Shown one piece after another: positions 25,344 to 33,788 of a stretch of DNA of 64,000 nucleotides. Both the position numbers and the translations under genes were made by a program. Every line of letters begins with the position of its first letter. Positions within the stretch are counted from its first letter, which is position 1. The notes under the pieces were generated by a model, which made no database searches, had not been told where the DNA came from, and saw only the letters and a program-made list of their open reading frames with translations. The stretch spans positions 1-64,000 of the forward strand of contig CAXTKQ010000004.1 of NCBI GenBank assembly GCA_964244955.1. Reading direction: 5' to 3'. The DNA comes from Mucilaginibacter_A sp964244955. Its GTDB lineage: Bacteria; Bacteroidota; Bacteroidia; Sphingobacteriales; Sphingobacteriaceae.

Positions 25344-27590
25344 TTAAACCAGTTTATCCGGTGTAATTGGCAAATCCCGAACCCGTTTTCCTGTTGCATG
25401 GAAAACTGCGTTTGCAACCGCAGCAGCCATTCCGATCAAAGAAATTTCGCCTACGCCTTTTGATCCCATCGGGTTGATGTAGGGGTCTTTTTTGTCTATA
25501 AAAACAGCATCAATTGCCGGAATATCAGCATGAACCGGAACATGGTAATCGGCCAGGTTATTATTTACATATCGGCCGAAACGGTTGTCTATCACAGCTT
25601 CTTCCATCAAAGCCATTCCAATACCGCCGATTGCACCGCCAATTACCTGGCTTCCGGCTGTTTTGTGGTTGATGATTTTACCGGCATCTGCACAACTAAC
25701 TACCCTTTTTACCTTGACTTGTCCGGTTGCCGGATGCACGTTTACTTCTACAAAATGTACAGAAAACGAGTAAAAAGAATATTTCCGCCGTTCCTCGCCT
25801 GATTTTGATTCTTCCGTAATTTCCAAATTTGGCAAACTGTGTTTCTTCAAAACATCCGCATATGCTATTTTGATAGATAGGTCTTTGGAAGTGATTTGTC
25901 CGTTTGCAAAAGTCAAATCCGCAGGTTTTACCGAAGCTGCCTCGCCTTGTCCGATGGCCAGTTCGCCCAATTTATTTTTCAAGGAAACACAAACCGCAGT
26001 AACGGCAGAACCAACCGTAGAAATGGTAGAAGAACCGCCCTGGCTTGGCGCTTTCGGAAAGGAAGAATTGCCCAATTGAAACTTGATTTTTTCCACCGGA
26101 ACCTGCAAAACATCCGAAGCAATTTGCACCATCGCTGTTGCCGTTCCCGGCCCAATATCTGTTGTCGCGCATTGGATGGTATAAGTTCCGTCTGCCGATA
26201 GTTGGATACTTGCCGTAGCCGCACTTCTGCCCGCCGAAAAACTGCCCGTTCCCATGCCGTAACCAATCAGCATTCCATCGTCCGTTTTCATCGAACGCGG
26301 TTTTGGGTTGCGTTTAAACCAGCCAATCCTGTTGGCTGCTTCCTGGTAGCATTCTTTTAGATACTTGCTGGACCAGGGCAAATTTCTTTCCGGATCGGTA
26401 TCGGCATGGTTGCGCAAACGGATTTCAATCGGATCCAAATTAAGCTGATAAGCCAGTTCGTCCATCGCACAATCCAAGGCAAAAGCACCCGAAGCTTCTC
26501 CTGGGCCACGCATCCAGGTTGGCGTGCTTACGTTAAGCGGCAAAATTTTATAACGGGTATTTACGTTCGAACAAGCGTATAAAAACTTGGAAACGTTGAC
26601 CGTTCCTTCCGTAAATTCTTCATAAGTAGAAGTTTGGCTGATGGCTTCGTGGCTGATGCCAACCAGTTTTCCGTCTGCCGTTGCGCCCAAACCAACTTTT
26701 TGCCAAGTATAAGGCCGGTAACCAACCATCGTAAACATTTGTTCGCGGCTGATTACCACCTTTACCGGCCGGCCAACTTTTTGTGCAGCCATTACCGCAG
26801 CAATTTCGTGCGGCCAGGTACGCAAGGCATTCCCAAACGCGCCGCCAACATAGGTGGCCACAACCTGCACGTTTTCTACCGGGATTTTAAACGCTTGCGC
26901 AATCGTTCCCTGTGCTCCTTTTAAAGATTGTGTTTTATCGTAAACCGTAACTTTATCCGCCGCATCCCAAACAGCAATGATGGATTGCAGCTCCATGGGG
27001 TTGTGCACTTCTGTCGGGATTACGTATTCTGCTTCTATTTTTACCGGCGCATTTTTGTAGGCATCGGCTTCTCCGCGCAAATAATCGCCGTTAGAATTAC
27101 GGTTTTTGGCTTGGGAAGGAAAATCAGCGGCGGTTACATTGGTATCAAAATCTGTTTGGAAAGATGCTTTTACATATTGCGCCTGCACCAAACCTGCTGC
27201 AAACTGCGCCCTTTCCAACGTATCTGCAACTACTAGTGCAACCGGCTGCCCGTAAAAATAAATTGTATCGTCCGAGAAAACACGCAAAGGCTGGCCTTTC
27301 GTCGTTTGTCCTTTTGCCGGGTTTCCACCTTCAGAATAACCCGGGATCTGCGGGGCATTAAAATGAGAGATCACAGCTAAAACACCTGGTGCACGTTCTG
27401 CTTTTTTAGCATCAATACTTTGGATCTTTCCGCCTGCAACCGTGCTGGTTACCAATACGCCGTAAGTTAATTTCGGTATCGGAAACTCTGCCGAATACCG
27501 TGCCGCACCGGTTACTTTCAACCTTCCATCTACCCTATCCAAACCATCAACAGCTTTACTGTCAAAAATTCTTTGCTCCATCACATTCAT
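25344..27590 (-). CDS. Xanthine dehydrogenase-family molybdopterin-binding subunit, PaoC-like (748 aa)
   Basis: Large catalytic subunit of a xanthine oxidase-family molybdenum hydroxylase. Visible regions are the aldehyde oxidase a/b hammerhead domain (about residues 20-130), the MoCo-binding halves with GGAFGNALRTWPHEIAAVMA and RGPGEASGAFALDCAMDELA, and the region with the active-site base Glu in GSKGVGEISLIGMAA. Length matches E. coli PaoC (YagR). Its start overlaps the stop of the FAD subunit by ATGA, so the two are translationally coupled. With the other subunits it should oxidise aldehydes or N-heterocycles; substrate unknown. A TAAAAACAGCAT core lies within at 25499-25510, in the conserved IDAVFID segment. 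Confidence 0.93.
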   Translation of the reverse strand: MNVMEQRIFDSKAVDGLDRVDGRLKVTGAARYSAEFPIPKLTYGVLVTSTVAGGKIQSIDAKKAERAPGVLAVISHFNAPQIPGYSEGGNPAKGQTTKGQPLRVFSDDTIYFYGQPVALVVADTLERAQFAAGLVQAQYVKASFQTDFDTNVTAADFPSQAKNRNSNGDYLRGEADAYKNAPVKIEAEYVIPTEVHNPMELQSIIAVWDAADKVTVYDKTQSLKGAQGTIAQAFKIPVENVQVVATYVGGAFGNALRTWPHEIAAVMAAQKVGRPVKVVISREQMFTMVGYRPYTWQKVGLGATADGKLVGISHEAISQTSTYEEFTEGTVNVSKFLYACSNVNTRYKILPLNVSTPTWMRGPGEASGAFALDCAMDELAYQLNLDPIEIRLRNHADTDPERNLPWSSKYLKECYQEAANRIGWFKRNPKPRSMKTDDGMLIGYGMGTGSFSAGRSAATASIQLSADGTYTIQCATTDIGPGTATAMVQIASDVLQVPVEKIKFQLGNSSFPKAPSQGGSSTISTVGSAVTAVCVSLKNKLGELAIGQGEAASVKPADLTFANGQITSKDLSIKIAYADVLKKHSLPNLEITEESKSGEERRKYSFYSFSVHFVEVNVHPATGQVKVKRVVSCADAGKIINHKTAGSQVIGGAIGGIGMALMEEAVIDNRFGRYVNNNLADYHVPVHADIPAIDAVFIDKKDPYINPMGSKGVGEISLIGMAAAVANAVFHATGKRVRDLPITPDKLV

Positions 27591-28570
27591 GCTATTCCTG
27601 ATGCTGTTTTTAAGGCCTCGATTATGGTATTTGGTGCCATTTTCAACTTAAAAGAATTATACTTTAAACCTTTTGCGCCTTGCATGGCAATTTCGGCAGC
27701 TTGTTTAAAAGTTGCTTCGGTTGCCGGTTTTCCAACCAAAGCTTTTTCCGCTTCGGTAAGCCGCCAGGGTTTATGCGCCACGCCGCCCATCGCCAGCCGT
27801 GCTTCTTTTATCGTATTATTTTTGATGTTGAGGGCAGCCGCAACAGAAACCAACGCAAAAGCATACGAACTGCGGTCGCGAACTTTGAGGTAATGCACAT
27901 TTTTGCTGAACGCATTATCCGGGATTTCAATGCCCGTAATCAATTCGCCTTTCATCAAATTGTTGTCTTTTTCGGGATGATCGCCCGGCAAACGATGAAA
28001 ATCGGTAAACAAAACCCGGCGGTCGCCTTTTGGCCCCGAAATTAAAACGGTGGCATCCAAAGCGGCCAGTGCAACCGACATATCGCTTGGGTTAACGGCC
28101 ACACATTGCGGACTGGCACCAAAAATAGCGTGCATCCGGTTGTAGCCTTCCAAAGCGCCGCAACCAGAACCGGGCTGGCGTTTGTTGCAAGGCAAATCCG
28201 GATTGTTGAAATAGAAACAACGCGTGCGCTGCATCATATTGCCGCCGATGGTGGCCACATTTCTCAATTGTGCCGAAGCACCGGCGTTTAAAGCCAGCGA
28301 CAATAACGGCTGGTTTTGCAGCACCAATTTATGATCGGCCACATCGGTATTGGTAGCCAAAGCGCCAATGTATATACTATTGCTTTGTCTTCTGATCTCG
28401 GTTAAAGGAATTGGGTTGATGTCGACCAACTTTTGCGGAGCCGTAACGCCATTTTTCATCAGGTCGATCAGGTTTGTCCCACCGGCCAAAAAAGTAGCCG
28501 AAGGATCTTTTGCTATAGCGCCGATGGCCGTTTTAGCTGTTGTCGCCCGTACATATTGAAACTGTTTCAT
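27587..28570 (-). CDS. Xanthine dehydrogenase-family FAD-binding subunit, PaoB-like with 4Fe-4S cysteines (327 aa)
   Basis: FAD-binding (CO dehydrogenase flavoprotein) fold: FLAGGTNLIDLMKNG near residues 33-47 and ATIGGNMMQRTRCFYF near 110-125. The insert with RCFYF...PCNKRQPGSGCGA and SPQC carries four cysteines in the arrangement known from E. coli PaoB, where they bind an additional 4Fe-4S cluster. This supports a PaoABC-type enzyme rather than a plain xanthine dehydrogenase. The start is taken at 28570 because the ATG overlaps the TGA of the upstream iron-sulfur subunit (ATGA). A longer open frame upstream lies entirely in that gene. Confidence 0.92.
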   Translation of the reverse strand: MKQFQYVRATTAKTAIGAIAKDPSATFLAGGTNLIDLMKNGVTAPQKLVDINPIPLTEIRRQSNSIYIGALATNTDVADHKLVLQNQPLLSLALNAGASAQLRNVATIGGNMMQRTRCFYFNNPDLPCNKRQPGSGCGALEGYNRMHAIFGASPQCVAVNPSDMSVALAALDATVLISGPKGDRRVLFTDFHRLPGDHPEKDNNLMKGELITGIEIPDNAFSKNVHYLKVRDRSSYAFALVSVAAALNIKNNTIKEARLAMGGVAHKPWRLTEAEKALVGKPATEATFKQAAEIAMQGAKGLKYNSFKLKMAPNTIIEALKTASGIA

Positions 28571-29211
28571 ACTTTTTGCCCTCCGTTTTTCACTTCTGTA
28601 ATTGCGTTTACAATGTTCGGGTAAGCACCGCAACGGCAAATGTTCCCGCTCATGTATTCCCTAATCTCAGTTTCCGAATTGGCATGCCCTTCGCGGATAC
28701 AAGCCACAGCAGACATGATTTGCCCCGGCGTGCAGTAACCGCATTGGAAACCATCGTGTTTGATGAAAGCTTCCTGCATCGGGTGCAAATCTGCGCCGTT
28801 GGCCAAGCCTTCAATCGTAGTTACTTTTTTGCCATCGTGCATCACCGCCAACGTTAAACAGGAATTTTGGCGTTTGCCGTTTACATGAACGGTACAAGCG
28901 CCGCATTGCCCGTGGTCGCAGCCTTTTTTGGTTCCGGTCAGTTGCATTTGTTCGCGCAGCAAATCCAGCAGCGTAACACGCGGCTCAACAGACAAAGCAT
29001 GTTTTACCCCGTTTATTTCCAGCTTCAGCGGTACTTTTTCAAATACGGCAGCCAGTTTTTCGTCCATTTCTTTTTCGGCAGCCGTAACCAAACTTACCGG
29101 CGTAAGTGCCATGGCCGATAAAAAAGTTGATTTTTTAAGAAAATCACGACGGCTCGAACCTGGGTTTTCATTCAGGTTTTCGTCCGGCACGGAACACTGA
29201 TCTTTCTCCAT
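28567..29211 (-). CDS. 2Fe-2S subunit of aldehyde oxidoreductase with Tat signal, PaoA-like (214 aa)
   Basis: Starts with a twin-arginine signal (SRRDFLKKSTFLSAMALTP, residues about 19-37), so the whole complex is probably folded in the cytoplasm and exported. It is followed by a plant-type ferredoxin domain with cysteines in GCDHGQCGACTVHVNGK and NSCL. The second, helical domain has cysteines in QCGYCTPGQIM and GNICRCGAY, giving two 2Fe-2S clusters. It is the first gene of a three-gene operon with four-base overlaps. No dedicated MoCo chaperone gene (PaoD/XdhC type) is seen in the window. ATG start. Confidence 0.93.
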   Translation of the reverse strand: MEKDQCSVPDENLNENPGSSRRDFLKKSTFLSAMALTPVSLVTAAEKEMDEKLAAVFEKVPLKLEINGVKHALSVEPRVTLLDLLREQMQLTGTKKGCDHGQCGACTVHVNGKRQNSCLTLAVMHDGKKVTTIEGLANGADLHPMQEAFIKHDGFQCGYCTPGQIMSAVACIREGHANSETEIREYMSGNICRCGAYPNIVNAITEVKNGGQKV

Positions 29212-29240
29212 AAATGTTTAATTTTTTTCCGTTTAAAACT

Positions 29241-29271
29241 ACTGCTTTTATAGGCATAAAAGAAGCATCGG
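29241..29271 (+). repeat. Dispersed element with partial self-complementarity
   Basis: Exact core at 29257-29268. The tail here reads CTGCTTTTATAGGCATAAAAG, so the copy can fold on itself. It lies between CheR and the oxidoreductase operon. Confidence 0.85.
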
Positions 29272-29294
29272 TACTGTAATATTTTTCTTAACAA

Positions 29295-30113
29295 TTACAG
29301 TTTTTGCCAGATCTTTTCTTTGAGGTTTGCCTTTTGGTAATGCTGGTTTAAATGGCTAAACCGCAAGGTTTCTTTACTGCCCAAAGCCAAAAAACCTTTG
29401 CTTTCTAAGCTACTGTCAAACAAGGTGAACACGCGGTTTTGCATGTCCTGGTTAAAATAGATCAAAACGTTGCGGCAGATAACCAATTGGAACTGGTTAA
29501 AAGAAGTATCGGCAGCGAGGTTATGGGTGGAGAAAACCATACGCTTTTTCAGCTCGTCCAGAAATTTCACCTGCCCAAAATACGGCCCGTAGTAATTTTG
29601 CAACAACAATTCGCCGCCGGCCTTCAAATAATTATCGGCATAATGCTGAAAAGGCTTTTGCGGAAAAATACCTTTTGAAGCCGTTTCCAAAGCTTCAGGG
29701 TTGATATCCGTAGCATACAAAATTGATTTATGGAGCAGGTGAAGTTCTTTCAGCAAAATGGCCATTGAATATACTTCCTCGCCGGTAGAACAGCCTGCAT
29801 GCCAAATCCGGATGAGCGGAAAATTGCTTAAAGCAGGCAAAATAGCGGTTCGCAAAGCCGCAAAAAAAGAAGGGTCGCGGAACATTTCGGTAACCGGAAC
29901 CATGATTTTGGAGATGAACAAACGAAAATATTGCGGGTCGTTTTTAAGCAAATAACGCAAGGCCGGAAAGTTGCCCGCTTGTTGCAAATTATAAAACTGG
30001 TTGATCCGCCGTTGCAGCATCGGCATGGAATATCCCGTAAAATCGTAACCGTAAGTATCAATTAAATCGGTCAACAATTGGTTGATTTCTTCTTCACGCA
30101 GTATGCCCACCAT
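29295..30113 (-). CDS. cheR: CheR-type protein-glutamate methyltransferase (272 aa)
   Basis: CheR family: a helical N-terminal domain (residues about 10-70, YGYDFTGYSMPMLQRRINQF) and a SAM-binding Rossmann domain with IRIWHAGCSTGEEVYSMAI, YATDINPEALETA and LVICRNVLIYFNQDMQ. It methylates glutamates of chemoreceptors in classical systems. No methyl-accepting receptor, CheA, CheW or CheB is present here. It is the last gene of a run with two hybrid histidine kinases, so it may serve that sensory pathway or modify a non-standard receptor. ATG start. Confidence 0.92.
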   Translation of the reverse strand: MVGILREEEINQLLTDLIDTYGYDFTGYSMPMLQRRINQFYNLQQAGNFPALRYLLKNDPQYFRLFISKIMVPVTEMFRDPSFFAALRTAILPALSNFPLIRIWHAGCSTGEEVYSMAILLKELHLLHKSILYATDINPEALETASKGIFPQKPFQHYADNYLKAGGELLLQNYYGPYFGQVKFLDELKKRMVFSTHNLAADTSFNQFQLVICRNVLIYFNQDMQNRVFTLFDSSLESKGFLALGSKETLRFSHLNQHYQKANLKEKIWQKL

Positions 30114-30137
30114 TTTTATACCGATAAAAGAAGCATC
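30110..30137 (+). repeat. Dispersed element, TAAAAGAAGCAT class
   Basis: Exact core at 30124-30135 with tail TTTTTATACCGA, filling most of the 44-base gap between the hybrid kinase and CheR. Confidence 0.85.
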
Positions 30138-30157
30138 AAAACTTTACCAAACCTTTT

Positions 30158-33100
30158 TTACAGCGATTGCCCGTACAGCCAAACCCGCAAAAGCGAAACC
30201 AATTGATCCACATCCACTGGTTTTGAAACATAATCTGATGCACCGGCTTCGATACAAGCTTCGCGGTCGGCAGGCATTACTTTGGCCGTAACCGCAATAA
30301 TGGGCAGCGTGGAAAAATCCGGGTGCTGCCTGATGCGGCGCGTACTTTCGTAGCCGTCCATTTCGGGCATCATCATGTCCATCAGCACGATGTCTACACG
30401 CTCTTTTTCTAATTGCTCCAGCGCCTCGTGGCCGTTGGTTGCCGTCAGCACGTTCATTTTATATTTTTCCAGGGATTTGGTCAGCGAAAAGATGTTGCGC
30501 ACATCGTCGTCTGCAATCAAAATGGTTTTGTTTTTCAGCACTTCGGCCAATGCGCCCGGCTTTTTTGAAAGCGGAGAATTAACGGTTGCCGGTGTTTGCT
30601 TGCCTTCCATCACATGCAAAAATACGGCAACTTCGTCCAGAACGCGCTGGTAAGATTGTGCTGTTTTTACCACGATAGAATCTGCAAAGCGCAAAATCCG
30701 GCTTTCTTCGGCTAGCGAAAGGTGTTTTCCGGTAAAAACAATGATCGGGATACGGTCCAATCCCGGCTGTTGCGTAATCGTTTCCAGCGAATCATAAATC
30801 ACTTTTCCCGAGGCTCCCATGTCCATAATCACGCAGTCCACTTCCCTTTTTTGCAGCGTTTCGATGCTTTTGCCAATGCTTCCCGAAATTTCTGTACTGA
30901 TGTTGAACGTTTCCAGAAAGTAGGAAAGTGCTTTGGCGTGCTGCTCGTTGTCTTCCACAATCAGCACTTTTTTCGGGCTGCGCCTGATTGCTTCTTCCAG
31001 CTTTTCAAAAAGTTGCTTCATTTGCTCAATGGCAAGTGGTTTGTTGATAAAATCCACCGCGCCTTTTAGCAAACTTTCTTTTCTGACCGCAAGCGATGAC
31101 ATGATGTGTACCGGAATATGCCGCGTAGAAGGATCGTTTTTCAGCTCTTCCATCACTTCCCAACCGTCTTTAACGGGCAATTGTATGTCCAGCAAAATAG
31201 CGTCGGGTTTGTATTGATGCACCATATCCAAACCCAAATCCCCGCGCACGGCAACAATACCTTTGTAACCTTTTTCGCGTGTAAATTTTAATAAAGTGTT
31301 GGCAAAAATAGTATCGTCTTCGATAATCAAAATCACTTTGTTGTCATCCTTCAGGTTGTCGCGGTCGTCTTTAATTTCCGCAGGGATCAGCGTTGTCAAA
31401 TGTTTTACACGGCCCATTGCCGGTGCCAATGCTTCTTTTATCAGTACTTTTTTGGAATTAGGTTTTGGCAGGTCAATTTCCGCTTCTTCAACAATTTGGG
31501 TTGCCGGTTTATCTTTCGGAACGGATAAAACAAATGTGCTTCCTTGTCCCTGTTCGCTGCTCAATTTGATTTCGCCCTGCAACAGTTCGGCCAGTTTTTT
31601 ACTGATGGACAAACCCAGCCCAGTGCCGCCGTAGTTTCTCCGGGTAGAGCCATCGGCCTGGCGAAAAGGCTCGAAAATCGTTTCCTGGTCTTTTTGGGCA
31701 ATGCCGATGCCACTGTCTTTTACTGTAAAACGGATAAAACCAGGGCGTTCGTCTGCTTCAACCATCAAACTCACTTCGCCTTTTACCGTAAATTTTAAAG
31801 CGTTTGAGAGCAGGTTTTTCAGGATCTGCTCCAGTTTGGGCTTGTCTGTTTCGATGGTATTGGCAAGATCGGGGCTGGCAGCAACCGTCAGATTCAGTTT
31901 CTTTTCGCGTGCAACCGGCATAAACAAACTTTGCATTTCAGCAACGATTTCACTAATAGTTACGCGCTCGTATTCGGCCTCCATTTTGCCGGCTTCTATT
32001 TTGGACAAGTCCAGGATCTCGTCAATCAAATTCAACAAACCGTTGCCCGAGTTCAAAATCACTTGTGCCGATTCGATCTGTTCGGCCGTTAAGTTTTCTT
32101 CGTTATTTTCGGCCAAATGCCTCGACAGCAATAAAATAGAATTTAAAGGCGTGCGCAACTCGTGCGACATATTGGCCATAAACTCCGATTTGTATTGCGT
32201 GGTGAGTTCCAGTTCTTCGGCTTTTAGCTGGATTTCCTGGTTGCGCTCCAAAATCATCAGGTTGCGCTCTTCCAGCAAATGGCTTCGTTCTTCCAGCATC
32301 TGGTTTGATTGTTCCAGTTCTTCCTGCTGCACGCGCATTTCTTCGTCGTTCTGTTGCAGCTTTTGCGTGTAAGCTTCCAGCTCGGCGTTCATGTTTTCGA
32401 GTTCGCGCTGCCGCGTGCTTAACTCTTCGGTTTGCTGCTGCGTTTGTTTAAGCAACTGCTGCAGTTCGTGGTAATTTTGCGCCGTATAAATGGAAAGCCC
32501 GATGTTTCCCGATACATGCTCCAAAAACCGGATACTTAAATCATCGTAATTTTGCAATGCGGCCAGTTCCATTACACCAATAACTTCGCCTCCATAAAAA
32601 ACAGGAACGGCAATTAAATGGGCAGGCATAATCTCGCCATTGGCATACGTTAACGCAATGCTGTTTTTATCAATGTTTTTTAAGTGTATCGTTCTTTTGC
32701 TGATGGCTGCCTGCCCACTAATTCCTTCGCCTACTTTAATTTCTTTTTTCTGGTCTTTGGCAGACAAAGCATAACCGCTTTTTAAACGCAGCCGGTTTTG
32801 CTCCACAATGTAAATGGCGCCAATACTGCTGCTGGTATAACCTACCAAAAATTCCAGGATTTGTGCAGTTAGCGTCTCTAAATCTTTTTGTCCCAACATT
32901 TTATTGTTCAGGCCATTGATCCCTTTTTGCAGCCATTCGTTGGCTTCCAAGTTGCCAAAAGCGTAGGCCAGAGACTCGGCCATTTTATTAAGCGAATGCG
33001 AAACGCCGCCTAAATTGTCGTTTTCATGGTCGTCAACGCGGGTCTGGTAATCTCCGTTAGAAATTTTATCTGCAATGTTGTGGATGATGTTGAGCCTAAT

Positions 33101-33769
33101 GCCCATCACTTTTTCCTTTTGTTCTAAGTCCTGGCGCAGGTCTATATTTTCTTCGTACTTTCTTCGCAACCGATAATAATAATAAACAGAAATCCCAATA
33201 GTTAAAAGCGCAGCAAAAACAATAATTAATGGTGTAAAGGCAGTAAGCAAACGTTGGGTGGCCGTTGATTTTGACAAAACCAGTTTTTCCTGGTTTTCCA
33301 TGTGGCTTATGATTTCGCGCAAAGCGTCCATTTCGGCCTTGCCTTGTTTAAGCTGCGCGAGGCTGATGGTTTTGCCGGCACGTTTGGCATCAATCAAACT
33401 TTGGAGGCTGATAAACCTTGCCGTAACAACGTTTTCTAACTGATCAATGTGCTGCTTTAAAAATCCGTCATCCGCACTCAACTGGCTTACTTCTTTTATC
33501 GCACTAAAAACTTTTTGGTTAGAACCGAGATAAGGCTGCAGAAATATCTCGTCGCCCGAAAGCAGGAATCCGCGTTGTCCGGTTTCGGCATCTTTCATAA
33601 CCGAAATAATATTTTCTAATTTTGAGATCACCGTGTTGCTGCGGTCAACTTTCTCGGCATTGTCCAAAAGGTTGCGGATGCTGATGAAAGACGCAATAGA
33701 ACTTAGCACGACGAGCAGCAGCGACAGCCCGAAACCAATTTGCAAATCGCGCTTTATTTTACTTTTCAT
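30158..33769 (-). CDS. Multi-domain hybrid histidine kinase: CHASE3-HAMP-GAF-HisKA-HATPase-REC-REC-REC (1203 aa)
   Basis: Domains in order: membrane helix (about 10-30), periplasmic CHASE3 with SVMKDAETGQRGFLLSGDE, second helix (about 175-200), HAMP, GAF (about 285-430), a long Gln/Glu-rich coiled coil (about 440-550), and HisKA with the phospho-His in FMANMSHELRTPLNSI. An ATPase domain follows (ILKNLLSNALKFT, GTGLGLSIS), then three receiver domains from about 830 (LIIEDDTIFA, VLIVEDNEQHA, ILIADDDVRN). The first receiver phospho-Asp is in AILLDIQLPVKDG, the third in IVLMDMMMPEMDG. In the second, CVIMDMGASGKV retains an Asp but lacks the Pro-x-x-x-Gly pattern. The ATG at 33769 is chosen because the frame upstream overlaps the preceding kinase. 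Two dispersed-element copies are translated within it. Confidence 0.93.
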   Translation of the reverse strand: MKSKIKRDLQIGFGLSLLLVVLSSIASFISIRNLLDNAEKVDRSNTVISKLENIISVMKDAETGQRGFLLSGDEIFLQPYLGSNQKVFSAIKEVSQLSADDGFLKQHIDQLENVVTARFISLQSLIDAKRAGKTISLAQLKQGKAEMDALREIISHMENQEKLVLSKSTATQRLLTAFTPLIIVFAALLTIGISVYYYYRLRRKYEENIDLRQDLEQKEKVMGIRLNIIHNIADKISNGDYQTRVDDHENDNLGGVSHSLNKMAESLAYAFGNLEANEWLQKGINGLNNKMLGQKDLETLTAQILEFLVGYTSSSIGAIYIVEQNRLRLKSGYALSAKDQKKEIKVGEGISGQAAISKRTIHLKNIDKNSIALTYANGEIMPAHLIAVPVFYGGEVIGVMELAALQNYDDLSIRFLEHVSGNIGLSIYTAQNYHELQQLLKQTQQQTEELSTRQRELENMNAELEAYTQKLQQNDEEMRVQQEELEQSNQMLEERSHLLEERNLMILERNQEIQLKAEELELTTQYKSEFMANMSHELRTPLNSILLLSRHLAENNEENLTAEQIESAQVILNSGNGLLNLIDEILDLSKIEAGKMEAEYERVTISEIVAEMQSLFMPVAREKKLNLTVAASPDLANTIETDKPKLEQILKNLLSNALKFTVKGEVSLMVEADERPGFIRFTVKDSGIGIAQKDQETIFEPFRQADGSTRRNYGGTGLGLSISKKLAELLQGEIKLSSEQGQGSTFVLSVPKDKPATQIVEEAEIDLPKPNSKKVLIKEALAPAMGRVKHLTTLIPAEIKDDRDNLKDDNKVILIIEDDTIFANTLLKFTREKGYKGIVAVRGDLGLDMVHQYKPDAILLDIQLPVKDGWEVMEELKNDPSTRHIPVHIMSSLAVRKESLLKGAVDFINKPLAIEQMKQLFEKLEEAIRRSPKKVLIVEDNEQHAKALSYFLETFNISTEISGSIGKSIETLQKREVDCVIMDMGASGKVIYDSLETITQQPGLDRIPIIVFTGKHLSLAEESRILRFADSIVVKTAQSYQRVLDEVAVFLHVMEGKQTPATVNSPLSKKPGALAEVLKNKTILIADDDVRNIFSLTKSLEKYKMNVLTATNGHEALEQLEKERVDIVLMDMMMPEMDGYESTRRIRQHPDFSTLPIIAVTAKVMPADREACIEAGASDYVSKPVDVDQLVSLLRVWLYGQSL
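31425..31460 (-). repeat. Full dispersed element inside the hybrid kinase gene
   Basis: Exact core (31429-31440) plus GCCA end and CCAAAAAAGTACTGA tail. It is almost identical to the intergenic copy at 5313-5345. It is translated as VLIKEALAPA in the linker between the ATPase and first receiver domain, where an insertion would be tolerated. Confidence 0.85.
33486..33518 (-). repeat. Variant dispersed element inside the CHASE3 coding region
   Basis: Plus strand reads TTACTTCTTTTATCGCAC and then an AT-rich part ending TTTTTGGTT. It has the full layout with a GAAGTA core and encodes FSAIKEVSQ. Confidence 0.6.
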
Positions 33770-33788
33770 TAAAAAATCTTTTTTGAGG

